Below, in pieces: positions 8,348 to 17,785 of a stretch of 64,000 nt of DNA. Position 1 is the first letter of the stretch. Each line of letters starts with the position of its first letter. The translations under genes and the position numbers were made by a program. A model generated the notes under the pieces. It did not search any database and had not been told where the DNA came from. It saw only the letters and a list, made by a program, of their open reading frames with translations. Source of the DNA: Silvimonas terrae (GTDB lineage Bacteria > Pseudomonadota > Gammaproteobacteria > Burkholderiales > Chitinibacteraceae); NCBI RefSeq assembly GCF_014202765.1, contig NZ_JACHHN010000003.1:62001-126000 (forward strand). The letters are read 5' to 3'.

Positions 8348-9730
8348 ATGACCCGCCCATTCGCACGTTTCCGGTGCATTGCACCCGGTTTGCTTAGCCT
8401 TGCCACACTCGCCCTGCTGAGCGCTTGCGGTGGCGGCGGTGGCAACAGTGCCGCCACCACCACGACCACCAGCAACACCAGTGCCCCGACCATTCCGCTG
8501 GCCTCTAGCGGCAATGGCCCGCAGATCACCACCCAGCCGGCAGACCAGACGGTCTCCGTGGGCCAGCGGGCGTTTTACTTTGTCACCGCACCCGGCGCGA
8601 CCGGTTGGCAGTGGTACAAAAATGGCGTCGCCATTGCGGGCGCCACCTCCGCCAGCTATTTTGCCAACGCCACCGCAACGGGCGATGACGGCAGCGTGTA
8701 CGCCGTGGCCGTCAGCAATGGCACGGGCGTGACCGCATCAAACCAGGCCGCCACCCACCTGAATCCGAATGCAGATGGCACTCCACCCGCCGCATTCTGG
8801 GGCAATGTGGCTGCGCTGCCTGCCGCCAGCAATGTCATGACCGTTTCGTTCGTCAACCAGACTGGCGGCAAGTATCCGGACGCGCAGATTTTCTGGAAGA
8901 TTTCCGGCACCAACGCCAGCGGCGGCCAGGTCAACGAATTTCATTCGATTGCGGATGAACCGGTGTACGACATGCCCGGCATCAACTCGGCCCGCATGTA
9001 TTTCTTCATCGCCCCCAATCAGGCGGCGGCAACCACCAGCAACACCAGCTATTACGATTTCATTGAATTCAACGTGGGCCGCAGCAATGCCTCGCAACCC
9101 TGGAACTTCAACGGCGACACCACCCGCGTGGATGCGTTTGGCCTGAAACTGGCCATCCGCCTGCAATGCGCAGATGGCACGGATGTGCAGCGCGGCGAAG
9201 ACTACGGCACTTTCCTGGAAGACCGCGCGGTCACCTTCCAGAAGTATCTGGGCGAGGTCTCAGCCACCTTTGCCAGCACCGCCACCCAGTTTGCGCCGTA
9301 CCGCATTGTGGAGCCCGGCAGCGCCAGCAACTTTGCTGCCAACGGCGCCAACGCCGCGTACTACAACGCGTATATCGACCAGGTGTGGGCCGCCAATGGC
9401 ATTGATCCGTCCATCGTACCCAAGCCCACGCCGTTCCTCCGGTTTGCCGATGGCTCCCGGCCAGACCTGATCGCCGCCGTAGAACGCCATGTGGCAGAGA
9501 AACCCGGCACGTTCAAGGCAGATGGCACGCTGGTGAACCCCAATTTCTGGAGCACCGTGCCGCAAAGCGCTTTCTACCCGGCAGAACCGGCCAACCAGTA
9601 CGCCCGGTTCTGGCATACCCACGGCATTGCCGGCCTGGCCTATGGCTTCTCTTATGATGATGTGGGCAGCCATTCTTCTGACGTGGGCTGCAATAATCCC
9701 AACCATCTGATCGTGGCGGTGGGTTGGTAA
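8348..9730 (+). CDS. GH64 beta-1,3-glucanase lipoprotein with Ig-like domain
   Basis: 460 residues from ATG 8348; AGGAAAACAGG lies just upstream. The N-terminus is a lipoprotein signal (LALLSAC, Cys27) followed by a Gly/Ser/Thr-rich linker, then one Ig-like domain (about residues 55-135, with QWYKNG), then a GH64 domain. In GH64 the likely catalytic Glu lies in FIEFN and the Asp in RVDAFG, and the family ending AYGFSYDDV is present. It is a shorter paralogue of the C-terminus of the divergent giant protein and probably releases oligosaccharides from beta-1,3-glucan at the cell surface. The frame stays open upstream to 8189, but the signal sequence fixes the start. Confidence 0.88.
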   Translation: MTRPFARFRCIAPGLLSLATLALLSACGGGGGNSAATTTTTSNTSAPTIPLASSGNGPQITTQPADQTVSVGQRAFYFVTAPGATGWQWYKNGVAIAGATSASYFANATATGDDGSVYAVAVSNGTGVTASNQAATHLNPNADGTPPAAFWGNVAALPAASNVMTVSFVNQTGGKYPDAQIFWKISGTNASGGQVNEFHSIADEPVYDMPGINSARMYFFIAPNQAAATTSNTSYYDFIEFNVGRSNASQPWNFNGDTTRVDAFGLKLAIRLQCADGTDVQRGEDYGTFLEDRAVTFQKYLGEVSATFASTATQFAPYRIVEPGSASNFAANGANAAYYNAYIDQVWAANGIDPSIVPKPTPFLRFADGSRPDLIAAVERHVAEKPGTFKADGTLVNPNFWSTVPQSAFYPAEPANQYARFWHTHGIAGLAYGFSYDDVGSHSSDVGCNNPNHLIVAVGW

Positions 9731-9767
9731 ACGCCCGCGCGTAACCCGCCCGCGCACTTGCGGTTGA

Positions 9768-9808
9768 CACCCGTTCAGCGCCCGCCCCGCGCTGGCGCTG
9801 AACGGGTG
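9768..9808 (+). terminator. Long-stem terminator-like hairpin after the GH64 lipoprotein
   Basis: A perfect 15-bp stem joins CACCCGTTCAGCGCC (9768-9782) and GGCGCTGAACGGGTG (9794-9808). CACTTTTCTG follows 10 bases on. The T-run is short and displaced, so it may be an RNA-stabilising structure rather than a strict intrinsic terminator. Confidence 0.55.
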
Positions 9809-9941
9809 AACCGGCTCACTTTTCTGCACGTACCGCAACGTATCGTGACGTTGGCTGTGTACACGGACCTGTCAGCGACCCCGTTATTTCCCCTGTAGCC
9901 GATGCACGACACATTTATTTCAATGACGGGGAGTACACACC

Positions 9942-10262
9942 ATGAACAAGATTGTTATCAGCATTGCGACTGTTTCTGCCCTGCTGGCTGGCCACGTTAT
10001 GGCCGACACCCAGTGGCAAAAGGATCACCCGCGCCGCGAACAAGTGAACAGCCGCCTGAACAATCAGGACAAACGCATCCACAATGAAGTAAAGGATGGG
10101 CAGATCACCAAGGCGCAGGCCAAGTCTTTGCATACGCAAGACCACCAGATCCGTCAGGAAGAGCGTGACATGGCCTCGCACGATAACGGCCATCTGACCA
10201 AGGCCGACCAGCACAGCCTGAACCAGCAAGAAAACGCTGTCAGCCACGAAATCGGCAAGTAA
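9942..10262 (+). CDS. Small secreted/periplasmic protein, conserved hypothetical
   Basis: 106 residues with a clear signal peptide (MNKIVISIATVSALLAGHVMA, cut before DTQW). The mature part is short, polar and helical: PRREQVNSRLNNQDKRIHNE, then KDGQITKAQAKSLHTQDHQI, then QEERDMASHDNGHLTK. It resembles a small periplasmic family common in Burkholderia-type genomes whose function is unknown to me. GGGGAG lies upstream of the ATG. Only 15 bases separate it from the DUF1800 gene, so they may be co-transcribed. Confidence 0.8.
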   Translation: MNKIVISIATVSALLAGHVMADTQWQKDHPRREQVNSRLNNQDKRIHNEVKDGQITKAQAKSLHTQDHQIRQEERDMASHDNGHLTKADQHSLNQQENAVSHEIGK

Positions 10263-10277
10263 ACCTGGAGCTGCGCC

Positions 10278-11801
10278 ATGACTCGCGCTGCGTTGAACGT
10301 GTTGTTGCGGCTGGCCGTAGTGGCAGCGCTGCCGGCCACCTGCCTGGCCGCACCAGCGACGCAAGCCCAGGCATTGTATGTGCTGAATCGCGTCGCCTAC
10401 GGCCCGGCGCCGGGCGACGTCGCGCGCGTCATGGCCAGCGGCGTTGATCGTTATCTGGACGATCAACTCCACCCTGAGCGCACGCCGTTACCCACGGCTT
10501 TGCAGCAGCAACTGGGTGCATTGCAAACCACGCGCTTGTCGCAGGATGAATTGATCCGCCAGTTCAGGGCCGCCGCACAAGCCGCCAAAAAAGACCCGGA
10601 AGCGGGCAAGCAGGACCGGCAGGATCTCTACCGGCAAATCACCGAAGAAGCCGCAGAGGCCCGGCTATTGCAAGCCGTGAACAGCCCGAACCAGTTGCAG
10701 GAAGCACTGGTGGAATTCTGGTTCAACCATTTCAACGTGTTTCAGGGCAAAGGGCTGGATCGGGCCTTGATGGCCAGTTATGAGCGTGAAGCCATCCGCC
10801 CGTACGTGCTGGGCAAATTCCGTGATCTATTGGGGGCTACGGCGCACCACCCTGCCATGCTGTTTTATCTGGACAACTGGCTCTCGGTAGCGCCCGGCTT
10901 CACCCCCAGGGCGGCGTTGGGCCAGCAAGCCAAAGCCAGCGGTCTGAATGAAAACTACGCCCGTGAACTGATGGAACTGCACACCCTGGGCGTGGATGGC
11001 GGTTATTCCCAAACCGATGTCACCGAACTGGCCCGCATGCTCACCGGCTGGACCATCAACCCGCGCCAGGGCGGGGGCGAGGACGCGTTCTATTTTGATC
11101 CGCGCCGCCACGACACGGGCACCAAACACTGGCTGGGCCAGGTGGTCAATAACCAGGGCCAGCGTGAAGGTGAACTGGCGCTGGATCAACTGGCACGCGC
11201 ACCGGCCACGGCACACCACATCAGTGATCAACTGGCGCGTTATTTTGTGGCTGACAACCCGCCGCCCGCGCTGGTGGAGCGCATGGCGCAGACCTTCACC
11301 CGAACGGATGGCGACCTGCGTGAAGTGATGCGCACCTTGCTCACCAGCCCGGAATTTACCGCTGGCACCGGTACACGCTTCAAGAGCCCGTACCGTTATG
11401 TGATTTCCAGCTTGCGGGCCAGTGGCGTGCCACTGATCAATCCGCGCCCGGTCTTGCGTACCCTGGCCCAGATGGGTCAGCCACTGTATGGCTGGCAAAC
11501 GCCAGATGGCTACAAAGTCACCGACGCCGCCTGGCTAAACCAGGATGCCCTGGCCAAACGCGCCGCCTTTGCCACCGCCCTGGCCTCCGGCAAATTGCCG
11601 CTGAACAAGGTGCCGGACGGGATGGATGACGCCTCTGCCGTGGCGCAAGACCGTGGCGGTTACAACCCGCTGGATGCCGGGCAACTGTACGCCGTTCTGG
11701 GCAGCAGTATCTCTGACAAAACCCGCAGCGCCATCGCGCAAAGCCCGGCAAAACTGCAGGCCGCGCTGGTGCTGGGCAGCCCGGATTTCATGAAATATTG
11801 A
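10278..11801 (+). CDS. DUF1800 family protein, secreted
   Basis: 507 residues. The signal peptide ends near TCLA/APAT. The mature part begins with the DUF1800 signature region (ALYVLNRVAYGPAPGDVARV) and contains EFWFNHFNVF, NENYARELMELHTLGVDGGY and LARMLTGWTI, all characteristic of the family. The biochemical role is unknown. These proteins are usually encoded directly before a DUF1501 protein, as here. CTGGAG precedes the start. A possible role in surface polysaccharide or cellulose-related function is only a guess from such pairs elsewhere. Confidence 0.9.
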   Translation: MTRAALNVLLRLAVVAALPATCLAAPATQAQALYVLNRVAYGPAPGDVARVMASGVDRYLDDQLHPERTPLPTALQQQLGALQTTRLSQDELIRQFRAAAQAAKKDPEAGKQDRQDLYRQITEEAAEARLLQAVNSPNQLQEALVEFWFNHFNVFQGKGLDRALMASYEREAIRPYVLGKFRDLLGATAHHPAMLFYLDNWLSVAPGFTPRAALGQQAKASGLNENYARELMELHTLGVDGGYSQTDVTELARMLTGWTINPRQGGGEDAFYFDPRRHDTGTKHWLGQVVNNQGQREGELALDQLARAPATAHHISDQLARYFVADNPPPALVERMAQTFTRTDGDLREVMRTLLTSPEFTAGTGTRFKSPYRYVISSLRASGVPLINPRPVLRTLAQMGQPLYGWQTPDGYKVTDAAWLNQDALAKRAAFATALASGKLPLNKVPDGMDDASAVAQDRGGYNPLDAGQLYAVLGSSISDKTRSAIAQSPAKLQAALVLGSPDFMKY

Positions 11802-11803
11802 GT

Positions 11804-11904
11804 GTGAGGAGTGAGGTGTGAGGGGTAAAACCAAAACCGGCGATGTGCCAAGTGCTACGCCCGGTGTTGATTTTTCACCTCACTCCTCACCCCTCACACC
11901 TCAC
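11804..11904. repeat. Alternative inverted repeats between DUF1800 and DUF1501 genes
   Basis: Two overlapping 15-bp perfect inverted pairs exist: 11804-11818 with 11876-11890 (GTGAGGAGTGAGGTG and its complement), and 11811-11825 with 11890-11904 (GTGAGGTGTGAGGGG and its complement). The left arms overlap, so the two stems exclude each other. The right edge touches the GGAG ribosome site of the next gene (11906-11909). Confidence 0.75.
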
Positions 11905-11916
11905 TGGAGAACCGCC

Positions 11917-13182
11917 ATGCATCGTCGCGATTTTCTGAAACTGGCCGCCTTGAGCGGGTCACTGATTGTTCCGCTGGGCCACAATGCGTGGGGCGCCACA
12001 GCCGCGCCCGGCGCGCCAGCGGGCAAGCGGCTGGTGGTGATCATGCTGCGCGGCGCGGTCGATGGCCTGAACGTGGTCACGCCTTATGGCGACCCTGGTT
12101 ATTACGCCGCGCGCAGCAGCATTGCGCTGGGCAAGCCGGGCGCCGACAACGGCGTGCTGGATCTGGATGGTTACTTTGGCTTGCATCCGGCGCTCGCCCC
12201 ACTGTTGCCCTTGTGGCAATCGGGCCAACTGGGTTTTGTCCACGCCTCGGGCTCGCCCGACAGCACCCGGTCGCACTTTGATGCGCAAGACTATATGGAG
12301 TCCGGCACGCCGGGCCGCAAAGCCACGCAAGACGGCTGGATGAACCGCTTGCTGGGTCAGTTGCCGCCCAGCGCACAAACGGGCGGCCTGCGGGCAGTCA
12401 GTGTCGGGCCGGTGTTGCCGCGTATCTATGCCGGCAGCAATCCGGTCGCCAATATGCCAGCCGGCTCGGCTGCCACCAAACCCACCGTGCTGGATCGCCC
12501 CGCCATTGGCGATGCCTTTGCCCGTATGTATGCCGGGGACGACAAACTGGCCGCCACCTGGCAAGAAGGCCGGGCCGCGCATGAACAGATGATGAATTCC
12601 ATGACCGCCAGCAATGACGATCTGGACAAAGAAATGCAGGCCGCCAACAACGGGGCACCGCTGCCGGATGGCTTTCCCAACGATGCCGCCCACCTTGCCA
12701 TCCTGCTACGTCATGACAACCATATCCAGTTGGCCTTTATGGCGCTGGGTGGCTGGGACACCCATGCCAACCAGGGCAACGCCACCGGCCAGCTCGCCAA
12801 TCGCCTGCGCCCGCTGGGCCAGGGTCTGGCGGCGTTTACGCGGCAGATGGGGCCGGCCATGAACGATACCGTGGTGGTGGTGATGTCTGAGTTTGGCCGC
12901 ACCGTCCACCAGAATGGCAACGGCGGCACCGATCACGGCCACGGCAATGTGATGTGGGTGCTGGGCGGCGATGTGGCTGGCGGCAAGGTTCACGGCCAGT
13001 GGCCGGGTTTATCCGGCGGCAATCTGCATGACGGGCGGGATCTGGCCATCACCACGGATTTTCGGGCGGTGCTGGCACAAGTGGCGGAGCGCCACTTGCT
13101 GTTGCCCGATGCCCATCTGGCGGCACTGTTCCCGGAATTTGCCGCCAGCAGCGCCAGCGCACCCCGGCTGATCCGCACCTGA
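11917..13182 (+). CDS. DUF1501 family protein, Tat-exported
   Basis: 421 residues from ATG 11917, which follows CTGGAGAACCGCC. The N-terminus MHRRDFLKLAALSGS carries the twin-arginine motif RRDFLK, so it is probably exported folded. The family's alkaline-phosphatase-like fold shows in VVIMLRGAVDGLNVVTPYGD, VHASGSPDSTRSHFDAQDYM, GGWDTHANQG, VVVMSEFGRT and TDHGHGN (metal-type residues). Substrate unknown. Partner of the DUF1800 gene just upstream, separated by 115 bases of hairpin-forming DNA. An upstream in-frame start at 11818 is rejected because the Tat signal begins at 11917. Confidence 0.9.
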   Translation: MHRRDFLKLAALSGSLIVPLGHNAWGATAAPGAPAGKRLVVIMLRGAVDGLNVVTPYGDPGYYAARSSIALGKPGADNGVLDLDGYFGLHPALAPLLPLWQSGQLGFVHASGSPDSTRSHFDAQDYMESGTPGRKATQDGWMNRLLGQLPPSAQTGGLRAVSVGPVLPRIYAGSNPVANMPAGSAATKPTVLDRPAIGDAFARMYAGDDKLAATWQEGRAAHEQMMNSMTASNDDLDKEMQAANNGAPLPDGFPNDAAHLAILLRHDNHIQLAFMALGGWDTHANQGNATGQLANRLRPLGQGLAAFTRQMGPAMNDTVVVVMSEFGRTVHQNGNGGTDHGHGNVMWVLGGDVAGGKVHGQWPGLSGGNLHDGRDLAITTDFRAVLAQVAERHLLLPDAHLAALFPEFAASSASAPRLIRT

Positions 13183-13266
13183 CGCAACAGTACAACCCGC
13201 GCACTGCCCGCGCCGGGCAATCTGTGGGAATATGCCGCTGGTATCCAGGCTCATCAGCGGCTCCCC

Positions 13267-14568
13267 ATGCAGGCACAGCACCCTTTGCAAGCGCGTCTGA
13301 ACCTTGCCCTGAAAGCGCATCTGGCAGGCGAGACCGCCGACGCCGAAGCACACTACCGTACCTTGTTGCACGAGGCCCCGGACTGGGCCGACGTCCACCA
13401 TTGGCTGGGGTTTCTGTTACAACAAAACCAGCGGCTGACCGAGGCCAGAGAGCATCTCTACACCGCCGTCAGTCTTGATCCACGGCACAGTGAATGGCAT
13501 TTCAATCTGGGGCTGACGCTGGCGCGGCTGGACGACCCGCAAGCGGCCATCTCTGCCCTGCAACGCGCGGTGACGCTGGCCCCCACGCAATATTTCTACT
13601 GGACCAACCTGGGCAGTGCTTTTGAAACCCTGGGCGAAGACGAACACGCCGAGCCGTGTTTTATCCGCGCCCAACAGATCAACCCCGCCTGCCCGGATGC
13701 CTGGTTTCAACACGCCGCCCTGTGCCTGCGCCAGCAACGGTTTGACGAGGCACGCACCCTGAACTGTCAGGGACTGATTGCCGCACCGGAGCAGGTCACT
13801 TCCAAAGTCATGCTGGCGCAAGCCTGGCACGCACTGGGCCACACCGAAGCGGCGCTGGCCGTGTTCGAACAATGGCTAGCGGCCGAACCAGACCATCCGC
13901 AAGCCTTGCACCTGCGCGCGGCTTATCTGCAGCAAATGCCGGTACGTTGCAGCCCGGATTACGTGAAGAACACGTTTGATGGCTTTGCCCACAATTTCGA
14001 CCATATTCTGGGCCGGCTGCGTTATGCCGGGCCAACATGGCTGGCCACCTGGCTGCAAACCCGGTATCGACCAGCCACGTCCTTGAGTGTGGCCGATCTG
14101 GGTTGCGGTACTGGCCTGGCTGGCGAGCTCCTCGCCCCTTATGCCCACCGCTTGATCGGCGTCGACCTGAGCCGTGCCATGCTGGATAAAGCCGCAGAAC
14201 GCCAGGTCTACGCCGAACTGCACGAGGCGGATGTACACGACTTTCTGGCCAAACATGAGGCCGGATTTGATCTGCTGGTTTGTCTGGATACGCTGATCTA
14301 CGTCGGCGTATTGGCACCGTTTTTTGAAGAAGCCTTCACTGCGCTCAAACCCGGTGGCCACCTGGTATTCACCACGGAAACGCTGGACCCTGCGCAGGAA
14401 CAACCCTGGCGGCTGAACACCAGCGGGCGCTACAGCCATCAATATCAATGGGTCTCCCTGCAACTGGAACAACACCATCTCACGCTGGTGCATCACAGCC
14501 ATGGCGCCATCCGCAATGAATCCGGCATTCCGGTCATGGGAGATTTCTTTTGTGTACAGCGCCTGTAA
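13267..14568 (+). CDS. TPR-repeat protein fused to a class I SAM methyltransferase
   Basis: 433 residues. The first 215 are tetratricopeptide repeats (for example AEAHYRTLLHEAPDWADVHH, then EWHFNLGLTLARLDDPQAAI). The rest is a methyltransferase with motif I VADLGCGTGLAG, the acidic GVDLSRAMLDKA, and LKPGGHLVFTTE. The linker CSPDYVKNTFDGFAHNFD is typical of TPR-methyltransferases annotated for protein or small-molecule methylation. The substrate is not evident. No signal peptide, so it is cytoplasmic. Starts 84 bases after the DUF1501 gene. Confidence 0.85.
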   Translation: MQAQHPLQARLNLALKAHLAGETADAEAHYRTLLHEAPDWADVHHWLGFLLQQNQRLTEAREHLYTAVSLDPRHSEWHFNLGLTLARLDDPQAAISALQRAVTLAPTQYFYWTNLGSAFETLGEDEHAEPCFIRAQQINPACPDAWFQHAALCLRQQRFDEARTLNCQGLIAAPEQVTSKVMLAQAWHALGHTEAALAVFEQWLAAEPDHPQALHLRAAYLQQMPVRCSPDYVKNTFDGFAHNFDHILGRLRYAGPTWLATWLQTRYRPATSLSVADLGCGTGLAGELLAPYAHRLIGVDLSRAMLDKAAERQVYAELHEADVHDFLAKHEAGFDLLVCLDTLIYVGVLAPFFEEAFTALKPGGHLVFTTETLDPAQEQPWRLNTSGRYSHQYQWVSLQLEQHHLTLVHHSHGAIRNESGIPVMGDFFCVQRL

Positions 14569-14617
14569 TGCCCCGCCACCTATACTGATATACATAATGA
14601 CACCGGGGGATAACAGC

Positions 14618-14659
14618 ATGATGCGGGCCGCATTCAGACGATTACCCTATGCGCCTTGA
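14618..14659 (+). CDS. Possible 13-residue leader peptide
   Basis: ATGATG at 14618, preceded by CCGGGGGAT at good ribosome-site spacing, opens a 13-codon frame (MMRAAFRRLPYAP) whose TGA at 14657-14659 overlaps the start codon of the next gene (14649). The next gene itself has no convincing ribosome site, so translational coupling is possible. It could equally be chance. Confidence 0.25.
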   Translation: MMRAAFRRLPYAP

Positions 14660-15455
14660 CCGGCTGCATCAGGCACTGTGTGCCCTGGGCCTGTGGCTGG
14701 TGGCCGCCGTCGCCTCTGCGGCGGTGACTGAACTGCGCTGTGTCGGCACCGAATTCACCACATTGACCCGCAACACCCCCGACGGCCCGCGCGGCTTTGC
14801 GCTGGATGTCCTGGAAGAACTGGGCAAGCGCGCCGGATTTCATTGCAATGTGGAACTCTTGCCCTGGAAACGCGCACAGGCGCTCATTGCCCGCAATGAG
14901 GCCGACCTGTTGATCGGCCCGTACCGCACCCGCGTGCGCGAACACGATATGGTCTACTTGAGCCGGCCATTTTATTTCGACGATGCCCTGTTTTACGGCC
15001 TGGCCAAAGTCCCCTTCACCTGGGATGGTCAACTGGCCAGCCTGCCGCGCCAGCAAGTGGCCATCGTGCGCGGCTGGACACTGGGCGAGCATTTTGAGGC
15101 GTTCCGCCAGCAGTTGAATCTGGTCGAGGTCGATTCATCTGACCAGGCGTTGCGCCTTTTGCTCACCGGCCGGATCTCTTTGGTGGCAGGCAACGAGCGT
15201 GACTTTGCCCCGCGCGTTGCCCGGCCGGAGTTTGCCGGCATCAAACCGGTAACGCCGCGCATTCAGAACTCCGCCGGTTATTTCGCCCTCTCCAACAAAT
15301 GGCGCAACGCGCCGCTATTCGCCAGAATCAACGAGGCCATGCTGCAAATGGTCAGTAGCGGCTATATCCTGGAAGCCAGCCGCAATGCCGGACTGAGCTT
15401 TCCGGATACGCGCTTTGACTGGGCCGCATACGTGGCGCATGAACTGGATAACTGA
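14649..15455 (+). CDS. Periplasmic solute-binding protein (SBP_bac_3 type)
   Basis: 268 residues with a signal peptide (ALCALGLWLVAAVASA, cut before AVTELRC). The mature part follows the polar amino acid-binding fold: GFALDVLEELGKRAGFHCNV, ELLPWKRAQALIARNEADLL and IGPYRTREH-type lobe 1, then a hinge region and lobe 2. No transporter genes are adjacent, so it is an orphan. Such orphans may act as sensors or serve a distant permease. The ligand is unknown. Confidence 0.75.
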   Translation: MRLDRLHQALCALGLWLVAAVASAAVTELRCVGTEFTTLTRNTPDGPRGFALDVLEELGKRAGFHCNVELLPWKRAQALIARNEADLLIGPYRTRVREHDMVYLSRPFYFDDALFYGLAKVPFTWDGQLASLPRQQVAIVRGWTLGEHFEAFRQQLNLVEVDSSDQALRLLLTGRISLVAGNERDFAPRVARPEFAGIKPVTPRIQNSAGYFALSNKWRNAPLFARINEAMLQMVSSGYILEASRNAGLSFPDTRFDWAAYVAHELDN

Positions 15456-15571
15456 TTTCCCCCAGGCACCGGCTTGTTCGCCATTCCAGACTCCATCTGC
15501 ATTCATCCGTTCGTGATTTGCGCGATGCCTGGATACAATCAAGCCCTATCCGCCTCATTGCGTACCGGATC

Positions 15572-16237
15572 ATGTGCGTCAATTTCATCCCGCCCACCCA
15601 GCAGCAGATCACCCGTTATTTCGCCACTAGCCTCGCCATGGAGCATGAAGCCTGGCCCGCTGAAACCTGGCAGGACTACGCCGCGCCGGTGATTGCTGCG
15701 GGTGATCAGGCACGGCGAGCGCTGGTGGGCAGTTACGGCATGATCCCCAAGCGTCGCCTGCCCGAAGGCGTGCGCTACAGCACCATGAATGCGCGTTCTG
15801 AAACCCTGGGCGAGACCCGCAGTTTTCGGCAGCCGTGGCTGCGCGGCCAGCTATGCCTGGTGCCCATGACCTGTTTCTTTGAGCCCAACTATGAAGCCGG
15901 CCGCCCCGTGCGCTGGCGTATCGGCATGCAAAGCGGCGAGCCATTTGCCGTGGCCGGTTTGATCCGGGCCTGGCGCGAGGCGGATGACATGGTGAGTTAC
16001 TCGTTTACCCAGATCACCATCAATGCCGATGATCACCCGCTGATGCGGCGCTTTCACAAGCCAGAGGACGAGAAGCGCTCACTGGTGATTGTGCCGCCCC
16101 GGGAATACGACGCCTGGCTGGCGTGTAAAGACCCGGAACTGGCGCGCAGTTTTCTGCGGCCTTTTCCGGCAGACTTGATGAAGGCAGAGGCCGCGCCGAT
16201 TCCGGCTAGCGGCCCGCAAACCGCCAGTCTGTTTTAA
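15572..16237 (+). CDS. SOS response-associated peptidase (SRAP/YedK/HMCES family)
   Basis: 221 residues. SRAP proteins crosslink through Cys2 to abasic sites in single-stranded DNA, protecting them from breakage. Here translation from 15572 gives MCVNF, placing the required Cys at position 2. The frame stays open to 15518, but only this start preserves the catalytic Cys. Family features also seen: NARSE, CFFEPN (catalytic Glu) and ADDHPLMRRFH (catalytic His). Its stop overlaps the stop of rhlE on the other strand. Confidence 0.9.
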   Translation: MCVNFIPPTQQQITRYFATSLAMEHEAWPAETWQDYAAPVIAAGDQARRALVGSYGMIPKRRLPEGVRYSTMNARSETLGETRSFRQPWLRGQLCLVPMTCFFEPNYEAGRPVRWRIGMQSGEPFAVAGLIRAWREADDMVSYSFTQITINADDHPLMRRFHKPEDEKRSLVIVPPREYDAWLACKDPELARSFLRPFPADLMKAEAAPIPASGPQTASLF

Positions 16238-17709
16238 GGTTGGCGGCGACCCTTGCCGCCCATGGGTTTGCCAGCAGGTTTACCGCCACCCGAGCGCGGT
16301 TTGCCTGCAGCCGGTTTGCTGCCAACAGGCTTGCTGGCCGGTTTGGCGCCGGGCTTGAGCCGGCTGAAGGGGTTGACGGGTTCGGCGCTTTTTCCGGCGC
16401 CGGGATCACGTGCCCCGGCCGGATTGCGGCCGCCCGCACCTTGCGATCTGGCTTGCGGCTTGGGGTGCTTGCGCAACACCTGCTCGCCAGGCACCCCCAA
16501 TGCTACTTTGGGTTTCTTTGGTTTCTTGGGTTTTTTCAGGACATGACCGGTGCTGCTGGTTTCCGGCACGCGATGTTCTGCCTCGAAACCCGGTTCTTCT
16601 TCCCGCACCAGGGTTTGCTTGATCAGCGCTTCAATGGCGGCCAGTTGCGGGGCTTCATCCGCGCAGACCAATGACACGGCCACGCCGCTGGCCCCCGCAC
16701 GGCCGGTACGGCCAATGCGGTGCACATAGTCTTGCGCCACAATCGGCAAATCCACGTTGATCACCAGCGGCAGATCGTCAATATCCAGCCCGCGCGCGGC
16801 CACGTCGGTGGCCACCAGCATGTCGATCTCACGGGTTTTGAAGCGCTCCAGCGCGCGCAAACGGGCCGGTTGGGGCTTGTCGCCGTGAATGGTATCCACC
16901 GCATGACCCGCTGCGTACAAGAGTTCCGCCAGGTAATCCACACCCTTGCGGGTTTTGACGAACACCAATGCGTGTTCCCACTTGTTCTGCGCCACCAGAT
17001 GCATAAACAGTTCTGGTTTGTTTTTCTTGTCGACCGGCACCACCCATTGCTTGATTTTGCTGGCGGTGACGTTGGGCGGGCTCACGCTGATATTGAGCGG
17101 GTTGATCAGAATCCCCGCCGCCATGCTGCGGATATCATCGGTAAAGGTGGCAGAGAACAACAGGGTTTGCCGTTGCGCTGGCAGGGCCGCAAATACGGCG
17201 GTCAGTTCGCGCGCAAAACCCAGATCCAGCATGCGATCGGCTTCGTCGAGCACCAGCGTTTGCAACTGGTCAAATTGCACGGCGTTCTGACGATGCAAAT
17301 CCAGCAATCGACCCGGGGTAGCCACCAGTACATCAACGCCTTTGCGCAGCGCCATCATTTGCGGGTTGATGCTGACGCCGCCGTAGGCCGCCAGAAAACG
17401 CAGACCAAGACCATTGCCGTAATCAATAAAGCTTTGCAGTACCTGCTCGGCCAGTTCCCGCGTGGGCACCAGCACCAGCACGCGGGCGCGGTTGCTGCCC
17501 ACCGCCGGGCCGTTCTGCGTCAGGCGTTGCAAGATCGGCAAGGCAAAGCCTGCCGTTTTGCCGGTACCGGTCTGCGCGGCCGCCATGACGTCGCGCCCAC
17601 TCAATACGGCCGGGATCGCCTTGGCCTGCACGGGCGTGGGTTTCTGGTAATTGAGCGCCTGCAAGGTGCGCAACAAGGGGTCGATCAGGCCAAGCGTGTC
17701 AAAAGACAT
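16234..17709 (-). CDS. rhlE: DEAD-box ATP-dependent RNA helicase RhlE
   Basis: 491 residues from ATG 17709 (MSFDTLGL). Core motifs in order: Q motif (NYQKPTPVQ), Walker A AQTGTGKT, PTRELA, VLDEADRMLD, LLFSAT, VATDVAARGLDI and HRIGRTGRAG. A 110-residue C-terminal tail rich in Lys, Pro, Gly and Arg is the usual RNA-binding extension of RhlE-type enzymes. Role: RNA remodelling, ribosome assembly and mRNA turnover. The reading frame continues upstream to 17820, but the domain starts at MSFDTL. Confidence 0.92.
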   Translation of the reverse strand: MSFDTLGLIDPLLRTLQALNYQKPTPVQAKAIPAVLSGRDVMAAAQTGTGKTAGFALPILQRLTQNGPAVGSNRARVLVLVPTRELAEQVLQSFIDYGNGLGLRFLAAYGGVSINPQMMALRKGVDVLVATPGRLLDLHRQNAVQFDQLQTLVLDEADRMLDLGFARELTAVFAALPAQRQTLLFSATFTDDIRSMAAGILINPLNISVSPPNVTASKIKQWVVPVDKKNKPELFMHLVAQNKWEHALVFVKTRKGVDYLAELLYAAGHAVDTIHGDKPQPARLRALERFKTREIDMLVATDVAARGLDIDDLPLVINVDLPIVAQDYVHRIGRTGRAGASGVAVSLVCADEAPQLAAIEALIKQTLVREEEPGFEAEHRVPETSSTGHVLKKPKKPKKPKVALGVPGEQVLRKHPKPQARSQGAGGRNPAGARDPGAGKSAEPVNPFSRLKPGAKPASKPVGSKPAAGKPRSGGGKPAGKPMGGKGRRQP

Positions 17710-17785
17710 GGGTTTAATCCGGCATACAGCGGTAAAACCGCAATGGTAGCGGTTTACGCCCCAACGCGCCGGATGCTTTGGCAAA

